Below, one piece after another: positions 23,458-32,090 of a stretch of DNA of 35,940 nt. The notes beneath the pieces are model-generated. The model was given only the letters and a program-made list of their open reading frames with translations. It was not told the DNA's origin and made no database searches. The translations under genes were made by a program, and so were the position numbers. Within the stretch, counting starts at the first letter, position 1; every line of letters begins with the position of its first letter. Origin of the DNA: Fluviicola sp. (lineage in GTDB: Bacteria > Bacteroidota > Bacteroidia > Flavobacteriales_D > Crocinitomicaceae); NCBI GenBank assembly GCA_031260455.1, contig JAIRJW010000064.1, positions 1 through 35,940 of the forward strand, in the 5' to 3' direction.

Positions 23458-24945
23458 ATGATTCGGTTCAGACTAATAACACAGGTAATTTCACTCGGAT
23501 TCAGCTTGTTTTTTGCTGGTAATGCTGCCTTTACCCAAAATTCGAACAGCATTCAGACGGCAATTGATGCGTTTTCTTCCAATGCATATTTCACCAATGC
23601 TTCCATCAGTTTTATGGCAGTGGATTGTTCAAACGGGCAGGTTCTGGCTGCAAAAAATCCAGGCCTGGCTTTGCCGCCTGCTTCTACTACCAAATTGTTT
23701 TCGACGGCAACAGCTTTCCAGTTACTCGGGAAAAATTATGCTCCTCAGACGCGTATTTACCTCGAAGGAGAGCTGACTAAAGAAGGTGCCCTGGACGGGA
23801 ATCTCTGGGTTCGGGGCGGAGGAGATGTGGCGCTTGGAAGCCGTTATTACAATGGCGATGGAAAAGAAGCGGAATTTCTGGAAAAATGGGCCGATACATT
23901 AATGAGGCTGGGGATAAAAAAAATCAATGGAGCCGTGATTTCCGATGCCTCTGAGTTTGGCTATGAAGGCGTTCCCGATGGCTGGAACTGGGGCGATATG
24001 GGAAATTACTATGGTGCAGGAGCTTCCGGTTTGCCGATCTATGACAATATGTTGCGCTATATGTTCCAGGCGGGTTCCAAAAGTGGGATGAAAACCACTT
24101 TCCTGGGAACATTCCCGGTTATCAATGGCTTGAATTACTCCAATTATATTATCACCGGAGGTTCGGGAGACAATTCCTACATCTATGGAGCGCCGTATTC
24201 ACTGGATCGCTTCGGGACGGGAACACTGGGAGCGGGACTTGGAAAATTTACCATCAAGGGAAGTTTGCCGGATCCGGAATTGAGCTTTTCACAGGAATTT
24301 ACGCGTATTTTGAAGTTGAGAGGAATTGAAGTAAAGGAAAAAGCACTAGCTGCGCGCACGCTTCCGTGGGCTTCGGCAACGAGTCGTTATGCGGCAATGA
24401 AATTATTTTTCGTATATAAAGGTAAAACTCTGAGCTCCCTTGCCTGGTGGACGAATATGAAATCTGTGAACCTGTTTGCGGAGGAAATTTTGTGCTGGAT
24501 CGGATATGGGACATCCGGAAACGGTTCAGTTGATAACAGCATCTCGCGGATGATGAATTACTGGTCTGGAAAAATCAATACCATTGGCTTGTATATCACG
24601 GACGGATCAGGTTTGTCGCGAAGCAATGCTATTTCTGCGAATCATTTTTGCGATATGCTGAAATACATGACGACTTCCAAAGAATTTGATGCCTTCTATG
24701 GGACATTGCCGGTAGCCGGAGTGTCGGGGACGCTGTCTTCAGTTTGCAAAAACCAGCCGGGCGAAGGAAAAGTTCATGCAAAAAGCGGAACGATGAAACG
24801 CATTAAAGCCTATTCCGGTTATGTGGAAACCAAAGCCGGAAAACGGATCTGCTTTTCGGTCATCATTAATAATTTTAACTGTTCTTCTGAATACACGGTA
24901 GAGCAAATGGAAAAAGTCTTCAATGCGATGGTGCTGTATCAATAA
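23458..24945 (+). CDS. dacB: D-alanyl-D-alanine carboxypeptidase/endopeptidase (PBP4)
   Basis: The product is 495 residues. The signal peptide is at about 1-26 (ISLGFSLFFAGNAAFTQ). Three penicillin-binding motifs are present: S76-T-T-K79 in ALPPASTTKLF, S336-V-N338 in MKSVNLFAEE, and K442-S-G in AKSGTMKRIKAYSGYVE. The large insertion between the first two motifs is typical of class C PBP4. DGSGLSRSN at about 382-390 is the conserved family phrase. It trims D-Ala and cuts DD cross-links in the periplasm. The weakly promoter-like GACTTTTG about 35 bases upstream is one base off consensus. It stands divergently next to the polysaccharide operon. Confidence 0.95.
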   Translation: MIRFRLITQVISLGFSLFFAGNAAFTQNSNSIQTAIDAFSSNAYFTNASISFMAVDCSNGQVLAAKNPGLALPPASTTKLFSTATAFQLLGKNYAPQTRIYLEGELTKEGALDGNLWVRGGGDVALGSRYYNGDGKEAEFLEKWADTLMRLGIKKINGAVISDASEFGYEGVPDGWNWGDMGNYYGAGASGLPIYDNMLRYMFQAGSKSGMKTTFLGTFPVINGLNYSNYIITGGSGDNSYIYGAPYSLDRFGTGTLGAGLGKFTIKGSLPDPELSFSQEFTRILKLRGIEVKEKALAARTLPWASATSRYAAMKLFFVYKGKTLSSLAWWTNMKSVNLFAEEILCWIGYGTSGNGSVDNSISRMMNYWSGKINTIGLYITDGSGLSRSNAISANHFCDMLKYMTTSKEFDAFYGTLPVAGVSGTLSSVCKNQPGEGKVHAKSGTMKRIKAYSGYVETKAGKRICFSVIINNFNCSSEYTVEQMEKVFNAMVLYQ

Positions 24946-24972
24946 ATTGAAAAATCGGGGAATGAGATTTGT

Positions 24973-25083
24973 ATGAGTGGCAGATTATCAATTCGGCTTC
25001 ATAATTTATTTAAAGATCTTTTCCTGAAACCTGATGTGATTCGGATTTTATTTATGGCTACTGTTCTGATCTTTGCATTCTAA
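24973..25083 (+). CDS. Possible 36-residue small protein
   Basis: The ATG at 24973 opens a 36-codon frame with a basic N-terminus (MSGRLSIRLHNLFKDLFLK) and a hydrophobic end (IRILFMATVLIFAF). It resembles a single-helix micropeptide but has no recognised relatives or clear initiation signal. It lies in the dacB-alkB gap and may be chance. Confidence 0.2.
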   Translation: MSGRLSIRLHNLFKDLFLKPDVIRILFMATVLIFAF

Positions 25084-25125
25084 TAAATGGGAAAGCTGTT
25101 CTGAGAAGCTGTTTAAAAATTCAAA

Positions 25126-25145
25126 TCCGGTTTTTTTAAGCCGGA
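25126..25145 (+). terminator. Weak hairpin in the dacB-alkB gap
   Basis: TCCGG and CCGGA flank a T-rich loop of about ten bases. The stem is short and no T-run follows, so it is a poor intrinsic terminator. It is listed only because it is the sole structure in this 268-base gap. Confidence 0.2.
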
Positions 25146-25213
25146 AGGAACAGCCGTAGGAATATTATCCTTGCATAGGCATTGTATGAACGAGTTGTAT
25201 TAAAAATGGAAAA

Positions 25214-25828
25214 ATGAAACTGTTTGAAGATGGGGAAATGACAGATAAAACCCGGAATCTGTTGCCTTATGACGGAACGGTTCATTATTACGGAAAATTA
25301 CTGGGGCAGAAGAAAGCGGATTTTTACCTGAAAAGACTACTGGAAAACATTGAATGGAAAAATGATGAAGCTGTGATCTTCGGAAAGCATATCCTGACGA
25401 AACGAAAAGTGGCCTGGTACGGTGCAAAGGAATTTGAATATACTTATTCCAATACAACCAAATACGCCTTGCCCTGGACGGAAGAATTGGTACAGTTGAA
25501 AGCACTCGTAGAAAAGGAAACGGGAGAAACTTTCAACTCCTGTTTGCTGAATTTGTATCATAATGGAAATGAGGGAATGGCCTGGCACAGTGATGGAGAA
25601 ACCGACCTGAAAAAAGATGGTGCTATTGCTTCACTGAGTTTTGGTGCGGAACGGAAGTTTGCTTTCAAACACAAATCCACCGGGGAAAAGATGGAATTGC
25701 TTCTGGAGCATGGAAGTCTGCTGTTGATGAAAGACACAACCCAGACTTATTGGATGCACCGGCTTCCTCCGAGGAAACGGATTACGGAATCACGGGTTAA
25801 TTTGACTTTCAGGACGATTGTGGAATGA
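25214..25828 (+). CDS. AlkB-like Fe(II)/2-oxoglutarate dioxygenase (alkylated DNA/RNA repair)
   Basis: The product is 204 residues, the size of the ALKBH2/3-like bacterial group. Landmarks are ILTKRKVAWYG, NLYHNGNEGMAWHSDGE with iron ligands H125 and D127, the distal ligand H182 in QTYWMHRLPP, and the 2OG-binding/substrate Arg pair R194 and R200 in TESRVNLTFR. The family oxidatively removes methyl and etheno lesions such as 1-methyladenine and 3-methylcytosine. It is cytosolic and stands alone between dacB and the sugar operon. The start at 25214 gives a natural N-terminus MKLFEDGEMTDKTRNLLPYD. Confidence 0.93.
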   Translation: MKLFEDGEMTDKTRNLLPYDGTVHYYGKLLGQKKADFYLKRLLENIEWKNDEAVIFGKHILTKRKVAWYGAKEFEYTYSNTTKYALPWTEELVQLKALVEKETGETFNSCLLNLYHNGNEGMAWHSDGETDLKKDGAIASLSFGAERKFAFKHKSTGEKMELLLEHGSLLLMKDTTQTYWMHRLPPRKRITESRVNLTFRTIVE

Positions 25829-25927
25829 GCATGCTTCAGGATAATTCTGTCCGGATTGTTGCTTTGCGGCTGTCAGGTAATGCGGTCTTGTTACGGGTGC
25901 GTACTCCGAATTCTGCGGCTTCTGCAA

Positions 25928-25957
25928 ACACAATTTTATAAATTTATAAAATTGTGT
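25928..25957. repeat. Perfect 30-bp AT-rich palindrome, copy 2
   Basis: Positions 25928-25942 are the exact reverse complement of 25943-25957 (left arm ACACAATTTTATAAA). The core is nearly identical to the repeat at 9752-9777. It is about 100 bases past the alkB-like stop, so it may be a terminator-type hairpin or a dispersed miniature repeat. Confidence 0.75.
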
Positions 25958-26112
25958 AAAAAGTCAGATTTTACTGACTGGACAGACACATTTCTATGTG
26001 TTTTTTCTCTCTGCGGGAATTTGAAAACAACCCGCTTTCAAAAAAGCTAGTCTCCTTTTCCGAACCAAAATAAGAGGCAGTTCGCCTGTTTTTTTAAGTT
26101 CCGGGCCTGAAG

Positions 26113-26142
26113 TTTTTCAATTCAGCGCTTTTATTACTTTTG
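26113..26142 (+). promoter_or_regulatory. Candidate promoter of the nucleotide-sugar operon (TACTTTTG)
   Basis: TACTTTTG at 26135-26142 fits the Bacteroidota TAnnTTTG box and would start transcription near 26149, about 36 bases before the GTG start of the aminotransferase. A T-rich stretch at 26113-26117 lies near the -33 position, without a clear TTG. Confidence 0.5.
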
Positions 26143-26184
26143 TAATAGAGAGAATAGAATTAGTAATCGACATAGATAATACGC

Positions 26185-27318
26185 GTGAAAAAAATTCAAA
26201 TGGTCGACCTGGCTACACAATACCAGGCAATTAAATCAGAGATAGATTCAGCACTTCAGGAGGTTTTAGATTCCTCCATGTACATCGGTGGACCAGTTGT
26301 TCAGCGCTTTCAGAAATCGCTGGAAACATACCTGGGAGCGAAGCACGTGATTCCGTGTGCGAACGGAACAGATGCACTTCAGATTGCTATGATGGCTTTG
26401 GGTTTGAAGCCGGGTGATGAAGTGATTACTCCTTCGTTTACCTACATTGCAACAACAGAAGTCATTGCATTACTTGGTTTAACGCCAGTTTTTGTGGATG
26501 TTGATCCGCAGACTTTCTGTATCGATCCTGCTAAGATCGAAGAAGCCATTACACCGAAGACAAAAGCGATTGTTCCGGTTCATTTATACGGACAGGCAAG
26601 TAATATGGAGGCGATCATGGAAATTGCGAACAAACACAAACTGTTCGTAGTGGAAGATAATGCACAGGCAATCGGGTCGGATTATTATTTCACAAACGGA
26701 GAAGTGAAAAAACTGGGAACAATCGGAACGATCGGTTGTACGAGTTTCTTTCCGTCCAAAAATCTCGGATGTTACGGAGATGGAGGAGCAATTTTTACCA
26801 ATGATGATAAATTGGCTGAAGAGCTCAGAATGGTGGCAAATCATGGCCAGAAGATGAAATACCGGCACGATGTGGTTGGGTGTAATTCCCGGCTGGATGC
26901 ACTTCAGGCGGCAGTTTTAAATGTAAAATTACCAAAACTGGACAAATACATCGCAGCGAGAATCCGGGTTGCCGATACCTATGATCGTGTTTTGGGAGCA
27001 TCGGAAAAAATTACCGTGCCACACAGAGACGGGAAGTCGAAGCACGTGTTCCACCAATACACGGTTCAGCTCAGGGGAGTGGACAGAGATGCATTGCAGG
27101 AATACTTGGCATCGAAAGATATTCCTTCGATGATTTATTACCCGATTCCGGCACATAAACAAGGAATGTTTGCTTCTTTCAACTTATCGGAACTGAATCT
27201 TCCAGTTACGGAAGAATTAACGAAATACGTGATCTCTTTCCCGATTCATACGGAAATGACAGAAGAACAACAAGCCTGTATTTGTTCTGAGATCCTGAAC
27301 TTTGTAAACGCAAACTAA
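26185..27318 (+). CDS. DegT/DnrJ/EryC1/StrS-family PLP sugar aminotransferase (WbpE-like)
   Basis: The product is 377 residues from a GTG start at 26185. That start is chosen because MKKIQMVDLATQYQAIK is the standard opening of this family; the next ATG (26200) would trim it. Landmarks are the substrate loop YIGGPVVQRFQKSLE, CANGTDALQIAMMALGLKPGDEVITPSFTYIA (cofactor phosphate binding), VVEDNAQAIG with the PLP-contacting Asp, and SFFPSKNLGCYGDGG with Schiff-base K192. It transfers an amino group to a keto sugar nucleotide. With the acetyltransferase at 31405 it resembles the WbpE-WbpD pair that makes 2,3-diacetamido uronic acids, but the WbpB dehydrogenase is not in the window. It is one base upstream of ugd. 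Confidence 0.92.
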   Translation: MKKIQMVDLATQYQAIKSEIDSALQEVLDSSMYIGGPVVQRFQKSLETYLGAKHVIPCANGTDALQIAMMALGLKPGDEVITPSFTYIATTEVIALLGLTPVFVDVDPQTFCIDPAKIEEAITPKTKAIVPVHLYGQASNMEAIMEIANKHKLFVVEDNAQAIGSDYYFTNGEVKKLGTIGTIGCTSFFPSKNLGCYGDGGAIFTNDDKLAEELRMVANHGQKMKYRHDVVGCNSRLDALQAAVLNVKLPKLDKYIAARIRVADTYDRVLGASEKITVPHRDGKSKHVFHQYTVQLRGVDRDALQEYLASKDIPSMIYYPIPAHKQGMFASFNLSELNLPVTEELTKYVISFPIHTEMTEEQQACICSEILNFVNAN

Positions 27319-27319
27319 G

Positions 27320-28636
27320 ATGAAAAAAATTGCGGTCGTTGGAACCGGATATGTTGGATTGGTTACCGGAACCTGCTTTGCAGAAACCGGAAACCAGGTT
27401 GTTTGTGTGGACATAGACAGCAAAAAGGTTGAAAAAATGCGAAACGGGGAAGTTCCTATTTACGAGCCTCACCTGGATATACTTTTTGAACGCAATCTCA
27501 AGGCAAATCGCCTGTCTTTTACCACCAATCTCGAAGAAGGGATTAAAGATGCGGAAATCATTTTCCTGGCACTGCCAACTCCTCCGGGAGAAGACGGATC
27601 GGCTGATCTGAGATACATTCTTGGAGTGGCTGATGATCTGGGGAAATTATTGACTTCCTATAAAGTGATTGTCGACAAGAGCACCGTTCCAGTCGGTACG
27701 GCAGAGAAAGTGCATGCAGCGATTGCAAAACACGCCAGTGTGGATTTCGACGTAGTTTCAAACCCTGAATTCTTGAGAGAAGGCTTTGCCGTGGACGATT
27801 TCATGAAGCCGGATCGTGTCGTTCTCGGAACTTCTTCCGAACGCGCGGAGAAAATCATGGAACAGCTCTATAAACCGTTTGTACGTCAGGGAAACCCGAT
27901 CGTTTTCATGGATGAGAAATCTGCTGAACTGACAAAGTATGCGGCAAATGCGTTTCTGGCGACAAAAATCACCTTTATGAATGAAATTGCAAATTTCTGT
28001 GAGCTGGTGGGAGCGGATGTGGATAAGGTTCGTATCGGAATCGGTTCGGATGACCGCATTGGGAAACGCTTTTTATTCCCGGGAATCGGTTACGGAGGTT
28101 CTTGTTTCCCGAAAGACGTGCAGGCTTTGGTGAATTCCGGATTAGAGAATCAATTCTCTTTTGAAATCCTGAAATCCGTGATGTCTGTAAACGAATCTCA
28201 GAAAACAGTTCTCTTCCCCAAGATCGAAAACTTTTTCAGAGGAAACCTGAAAGGAAAGAGAATTGCGCTTTGGGGCTTGTCCTTTAAACCGGATACCGAT
28301 GATATCCGTGAAGCTCCGGCCTTATACATGATTAAGGCTTTAACCGGAGCAGGAGCAAACGTAGTGGCTTATGACCCGGAAGCAATGGAAAATGTGAAAG
28401 CAGTGATTGGAGATCAGATCACCTACGCAGAAAATGAATATGCTGCTCTCAAAGATGCAGATGCATTGTTGATTTGTACTGAATGGGGCATTTTCAGAAA
28501 TCCAGACTTCGACCGGGTAAAATCCCTGATGAAAGATGCGGTGATTTTTGACGGAAGAAACCTCTTTGAAATCACTGAAATGAATAAAAAAGGATTTTAC
28601 TATACTTCAATTGGACGTAAAACCTGCGAAAAATAA
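27320..28636 (+). CDS. ugd: UDP-glucose 6-dehydrogenase
   Basis: The product is 438 residues. The NAD-binding N-terminus KIAVVGTGYVGLVTGTCFAE is followed by VDKSTVPVGT, SNPEFLREGFAVDDFMKPDRVVLG, the central helix ELTKYAANAFLATKITFMNEIA, and GIGYGGSCFPKDVQAL with catalytic C262. The C-terminal domain has LWGLSFKPDTDDIREAPA. It oxidises UDP-glucose twice to UDP-glucuronate, which is the substrate of the decarboxylase at 30307, so the two form a natural UDP-xylose pair. In this window they are separated by the ATPase/TOPRIM-like module. A UDP-HexNAc dehydrogenase activity cannot be excluded from sequence alone. Confidence 0.93.
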   Translation: MKKIAVVGTGYVGLVTGTCFAETGNQVVCVDIDSKKVEKMRNGEVPIYEPHLDILFERNLKANRLSFTTNLEEGIKDAEIIFLALPTPPGEDGSADLRYILGVADDLGKLLTSYKVIVDKSTVPVGTAEKVHAAIAKHASVDFDVVSNPEFLREGFAVDDFMKPDRVVLGTSSERAEKIMEQLYKPFVRQGNPIVFMDEKSAELTKYAANAFLATKITFMNEIANFCELVGADVDKVRIGIGSDDRIGKRFLFPGIGYGGSCFPKDVQALVNSGLENQFSFEILKSVMSVNESQKTVLFPKIENFFRGNLKGKRIALWGLSFKPDTDDIREAPALYMIKALTGAGANVVAYDPEAMENVKAVIGDQITYAENEYAALKDADALLICTEWGIFRNPDFDRVKSLMKDAVIFDGRNLFEITEMNKKGFYYTSIGRKTCEK

Positions 28637-28646
28637 AATTTTTGTC

Positions 28647-29741
28647 ATGGAAAAGGAGATAAAGCATTTAAAATACTTTAAGGTTGAATGTTTCAAGGGA
28701 TTAGAATCTGTTGAATTAAATGATATTGCCCAGTTCAATATTGTTTTAGGAGATAATAATGTGGGCAAGACAAGTGTTTTGGAAGCGCTTTTGTTTGATG
28801 AGCATCCATTTACGTTACTAAGGAGATTTTATAGTATGATGTCTTTTAAAGGGCTGTCTTCTAATGAGGCGAAAGATTATTATAACAGCCTGGAGTTTTT
28901 TTTCTCTAATGAGAAAGATGATAAGGTGATTACTTATACAGTCAGTTATAATCAGTTACAAAAAAATGAATTTCAATTCTCTATCGTAGATACAAATGGA
29001 ATGACAGAGGAGAATATTGATAACTTAAAAAATAATACACTTGTTGATTTGAGTCAGTTACCCAATACAATTGTCTTGATAAAATTGAATGGAATGACCA
29101 ATTTTTATACAACTGATATTAATCTTTATAGACAGAAAAAAAGTGCGGAGATTTCTTATCAGCCATTTATTAAATCTGGCTTGAGTTATGACAATGATTT
29201 AGTACAATTTTTCTCTTCTACGGTTAATAATGACCTGAAACTTAGAAAAGAGTTCATTTCGAATCTTCATTTCTTATCGGATGAGATAGCAGAAATTACA
29301 ATTGATTCGACTACGGTGCCAAATAATCCGATTTTGATGGTATTATTCAATAATAATAAGAGACCGATTCCACTTTTTATGATGGGTAATGGTACAATCA
29401 GAATGGTTCGTTTGATTTTGGAAATTATGATGTGTAAAGACAACCGGTTAATGATTGATGAGATTGATGATGGATTACATTTCTCCAAAATGAAGAAAGC
29501 ATGGGGAATAGTGCTGGAAGTTGCAAAAAAATACAATACTCAATTGTTCATAACAACTCATAATTCCGAATGTTTGAAAATGTTTAAAGAAGTGTTGGAA
29601 GATGAAAGATTTGAAAAAATTCAGAAAGATGTCATGGTATATAACTTGTTTAAAAATTCAGAAAACAAGGTGTTAAATGTTGATTATTCCTTCAAGGAAT
29701 TTGAAAATGCAATCGAAAATAATATTGAAATTCGTGGATAA
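28647..29741 (+). CDS. OLD/AAA_15-type ATPase of a two-gene ATPase + TOPRIM module
   Basis: The product is 364 residues from the ATG at 28647, 10 bases after ugd; an upstream in-frame ATG at 28611 overlaps ugd and is not favoured. The SMC/ABC-like ATPase has the opening FKVECFKGLESVELNDIAQFNIVLG, Walker A G35-DNNVG-K41-T-S (the GxNNxGKTS form of OLD/RecF-like proteins), and a signature-like FMMGNGTIRMVRLILEI near 250. Walker B is LMID271-E272, and the H-loop is ITTH305-N. The insert between Walker A and B (about 50-245) carries no TOPRIM; that function seems to be supplied by the next gene, which starts on the last base of this stop codon. The DNA is markedly AT-rich against ugd and uxs, suggesting transfer. 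Defence or DNA-processing roles are inferred. Confidence 0.85.
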   Translation: MEKEIKHLKYFKVECFKGLESVELNDIAQFNIVLGDNNVGKTSVLEALLFDEHPFTLLRRFYSMMSFKGLSSNEAKDYYNSLEFFFSNEKDDKVITYTVSYNQLQKNEFQFSIVDTNGMTEENIDNLKNNTLVDLSQLPNTIVLIKLNGMTNFYTTDINLYRQKKSAEISYQPFIKSGLSYDNDLVQFFSSTVNNDLKLRKEFISNLHFLSDEIAEITIDSTTVPNNPILMVLFNNNKRPIPLFMMGNGTIRMVRLILEIMMCKDNRLMIDEIDDGLHFSKMKKAWGIVLEVAKKYNTQLFITTHNSECLKMFKEVLEDERFEKIQKDVMVYNLFKNSENKVLNVDYSFKEFENAIENNIEIRG

Positions 29742-30310
29742 TGCCAATAAAAATTCAATTATTTGTGGAAGGTAAATCAGATAAGAAATTTATTTCCGAT
29801 TATCTGGACCATTTGGGTTTAAATGATGTTGAGATTATTCCTTTAAAAGGGAAGGGAGAAGTAAAAAATATTCCAGCACCCAGACTGGAAAAAAATCAAT
29901 TGCAGGGAGTAAAAAACGGAGTGATTATTGATGCAGATAAGGATAAAGAAGAATCATTGAAAGAATTGAAAAAATATGCCAATTTTAATTTGTTTGATGA
30001 GATTTTTTTCTTTCCGAATGATCGGGACCCTGGAGCTTTGGAGGTTGTTTTGGAAAACTGCATGTCATCAACTAAAAAACAAGATTTTGAGCATTGCTGG
30101 TTTCAATATGAATCTTGTTTAGATAATTTTCCACAGGGATTCAGAGGACCATTTGCTAAATCGAAAGTTTATGCTTATTTGGAATCTGTTTCACCAGTAT
30201 TGCATTCAAAATTTCAAGGAATTGATAAGGTTGATTTCAAAGATTCCAGTAATTGGGATCTGAATGTTTCTTATTTGGATCCTCTTAAGATGTTTTTAAC
30301 AAAATTATGA
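29741..30310 (+). CDS. TOPRIM-like small protein (DUF3226/DUF4435-type), partner of the ATPase
   Basis: The product is 189 residues. The TOPRIM pattern is visible: beta-strand + E10 in [14 protein letters not shown], then D64-A-D66-K-D68 in [13 protein letters not shown], and [17 protein letters not shown] (D94, D96, E101, E105), close to the C-terminal acidic motif of DUF3226-like proteins. TOPRIM domains bind metal and cut or join nucleic acid; here they would pair with the ATPase as in PARIS (AriA/AriB) or in OLD/GajA, where both parts are in one chain. The start overlaps the ATPase stop by one base (TAATG). Its own stop overlaps the uxs ATG by four bases (ATGA), so all are translationally linked. 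The family name is from motif reading, not a search. Confidence 0.75.
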   Translation: MPIKIQLFVEGKSDKKFISDYLDHLGLNDVEIIPLKGKGEVKNIPAPRLEKNQLQGVKNGVIIDADKDKEESLKELKKYANFNLFDEIFFFPNDRDPGALEVVLENCMSSTKKQDFEHCWFQYESCLDNFPQGFRGPFAKSKVYAYLESVSPVLHSKFQGIDKVDFKDSSNWDLNVSYLDPLKMFLTKL

Positions 30311-31305
30311 TAGAGACGAGAAAACGCATATTGATTACCGGAGCAGCTGGCTTTTTAGGCTCTCATTTATGTGATCGGTTCATTAAGGATAATTATCATG
30401 TCATCGCGATGGATAACCTGATCACCGGCCGGATAAAGAACATTGAACATCTGTTTCATCTGGAAAACTTCGAATTTTACAATCACGATGTGTGTAAATT
30501 CATCCACGTTCCGGGAAAACTCGATTATATTTTGCACTTCGCATCACCAGCCAGCCCAATCGATTACCTGAAAATCCCGATTCAGACGCTGAAAGTTGGT
30601 TCTCTGGGAATTCACAATTGCCTGGGGCTGGCACGTGTCAAGGGAGCCCGTGTCCTGATCGCAAGTACTTCCGAGATATACGGAGATCCGACGGTTCACC
30701 CGCAGACAGAGGAATACTGGGGAAATGTGAACCCGGTGGGACCACGTGGTGTTTACGACGAAGCAAAACGTTTCCAGGAAGCCATTACGATGGCGTATCA
30801 TACGTTTCACGGCGTGGAAACGCGGATTGTGAGAATCTTCAATACGTATGGCCCGCGCATGCGTTTGAATGACGGACGTGTATTGCCAGCATTTATCGGT
30901 CAGGCACTTCGTGGAGAAGACCTGACGGTATTCGGAGACGGATCACAAACGCGTTCATTTTGCTATGTTGACGATCTGGTAGAAGGAATCGTTCGTTTGC
31001 TGCATAGCGATTGTGCGGATCCGGTGAATATCGGAAACCCGGATGAAATCACGATCAGCCAGTTTGCTGAAGAAATCATCAAACTCACGGGAACAACTCA
31101 GAAGGTAATCTACAAGGATTTGCCGGTAGACGACCCGAAACAACGCCAGCCGGATATTTCGAAAGCAAAACAGCTGTTGGGCTGGGAGCCGCAGATTGAC
31201 CGGGCTGAAGGGTTAAAAAGAACCTATGCGTATTTTAAAAGTTTAGCCAAAGAAGAATTGTACCAATCGGATCACATCGATTTCGAAAAGTACATCGTTC
31301 GCTAA
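30307..31305 (+). CDS. UDP-glucuronate decarboxylase (UDP-xylose synthase)
   Basis: The product is 332 residues of extended SDR type. The Rossmann motif is G12-AAG-FLG18. [27 protein letters not shown] is the UXS-specific phrase. STSEIYGDP carries the conserved Thr/Ser/Glu, catalytic Y150 and K154 lie in GVYDEAKR, and [10 protein letters not shown] and [13 protein letters not shown] follow. It turns UDP-glucuronate into UDP-xylose (or a 4-keto-pentose), using the product of ugd. Its ATG lies inside the stop of the TOPRIM-like gene (ATGA overlap), though by function it belongs with ugd. Confidence 0.93.
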   Translation: MIETRKRILITGAAGFLGSHLCDRFIKDNYHVIAMDNLITGRIKNIEHLFHLENFEFYNHDVCKFIHVPGKLDYILHFASPASPIDYLKIPIQTLKVGSLGIHNCLGLARVKGARVLIASTSEIYGDPTVHPQTEEYWGNVNPVGPRGVYDEAKRFQEAITMAYHTFHGVETRIVRIFNTYGPRMRLNDGRVLPAFIGQALRGEDLTVFGDGSQTRSFCYVDDLVEGIVRLLHSDCADPVNIGNPDEITISQFAEEIIKLTGTTQKVIYKDLPVDDPKQRQPDISKAKQLLGWEPQIDRAEGLKRTYAYFKSLAKEELYQSDHIDFEKYIVR

Positions 31306-31331
31306 TTATTAATGGAGAATGGATCATTGAC

Positions 31332-31379
31332 AATTGAAAAGCCGGAAGCGCCGCTTTAGCAAAAAATCTCTTTTCAATT
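31332..31379. repeat. Inverted repeat in the uxs-acetyltransferase spacer
   Basis: AATTGAAAAG (31332-31341) and CTTTTCAATT (31370-31379) are perfect 10-base inverted arms around a 28-base segment that includes AAGCGCCGCTT. A second TTTTCAATTTTC follows just downstream. It could be a hairpin attenuating readthrough to the acetyltransferase or simple intergenic filler. Confidence 0.4.
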
Positions 31380-31404
31380 TTCCCTTTTCAATTTTCAAAT
31401 AAAA

Positions 31405-31974
31405 ATGAATTATTTCGCACACGAAACGGCAGTAGTCGATCCGGGATGTACAATCGGGGAAGGAACCAAAATCTGGCACTTTTCGCATATTATGCCGAAC
31501 TGTACGATCGGGGAGCGCTGCAACATCGGTCAGAATGTCGTGGTTTCGCCGGATGTGATTCTTGGAAACAATGTGAAGATTCAGAACAATGTTTCCATCT
31601 ACACAGGTGTGATCTGTGAAGACGATGTGTTCCTGGGACCTTCCATGGTATTTACCAATGTGATGAATCCGCGTTCTGCCGTGAACCGGAGAGATCAGTA
31701 CTCCTGTACGGTGGTGCGAAAAGGAGCTTCCATCGGGGCGAATGCAACGATTGTCTGCGGAAACGATATCGGGGAATACGCCTTTATCGGTGCGGGATCG
31801 GTTGTAACAAAAGAAGTGCTTCCGTATGCGCTGGTTGTGGGGAATCCTGCAAGACAGATCGGCTGGATGAGTGCGTACGGTCATCGCCTGACATTTGATG
31901 AGAACGGATTCGCCGTTTGCCCGGAAAGCAGGGAGCGTTATCAACTGCTCGACGGCCGTGTGAAAACTGTCTGA
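31405..31974 (+). CDS. Hexapeptide-repeat sugar-nucleotide N-acetyltransferase (WbpD/WlbB-like)
   Basis: The product is 189 residues. The left-handed beta-helix repeats begin near residue 13 ([35 protein letters not shown]). The WbpD/WlbB phrases [29 protein letters not shown] and [32 protein letters not shown] follow, then [13 protein letters not shown]. In WbpD the enzyme acetylates the 3-amino group of UDP-GlcNAc3NA made by a WbpE-like aminotransferase, which fits the gene at 26185. The exact sugar is inferred. It is 99 bases after uxs on the same strand; the C-terminal [11 protein letters not shown] looks complete. Confidence 0.88.
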   Translation: MNYFAHETAVVDPGCTIGEGTKIWHFSHIMPNCTIGERCNIGQNVVVSPDVILGNNVKIQNNVSIYTGVICEDDVFLGPSMVFTNVMNPRSAVNRRDQYSCTVVRKGASIGANATIVCGNDIGEYAFIGAGSVVTKEVLPYALVVGNPARQIGWMSAYGHRLTFDENGFAVCPESRERYQLLDGRVKTV

Positions 31975-32049
31975 ATTACTTCATCAAAAACGATAATACC
32001 ACCTCACTGATGTTACACAGATTGTTTTTTGTGCTGTTTATCATAATAT

Positions 32050-32086
32050 CCGAACCGGAACAGAATTCAAATTCAACCGGGTTCTG
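32050..32086 (-). repeat. GAACCCGG hairpin element, copy 1
   Basis: On the minus strand CAGAACCCGGTT and CCGGTTCGG form a stem with one bulged C around an AT-rich loop, 4 bases after the stop of the GT87-like gene. Close copies are at 33474-33511 and 34476-34513, each just after a minus-strand gene. It is probably a transcript 3'-end hairpin; no T-run follows. Confidence 0.55.
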
Positions 32087-32090
32087 TTAA

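Larger units (their letters stand above)
25829..26184. other. 356-base gap between alkB-like gene and the sugar operon
   Basis: No convincing gene is seen. It holds the perfect AT palindrome at 25928-25957 and a TAnnTTTG-type promoter at 26135-26142 for the operon to its right. The frame starting at 25856 reads as noise (Cys/Leu-rich, no family features). Confidence 0.6.

Noticed and set aside
31324..31944. Minus-strand frame of 206 codons
   Set aside because: It is a shadow of the hexapeptide acetyltransferase; the His/Arg-rich peptide mirrors the repeat codons.
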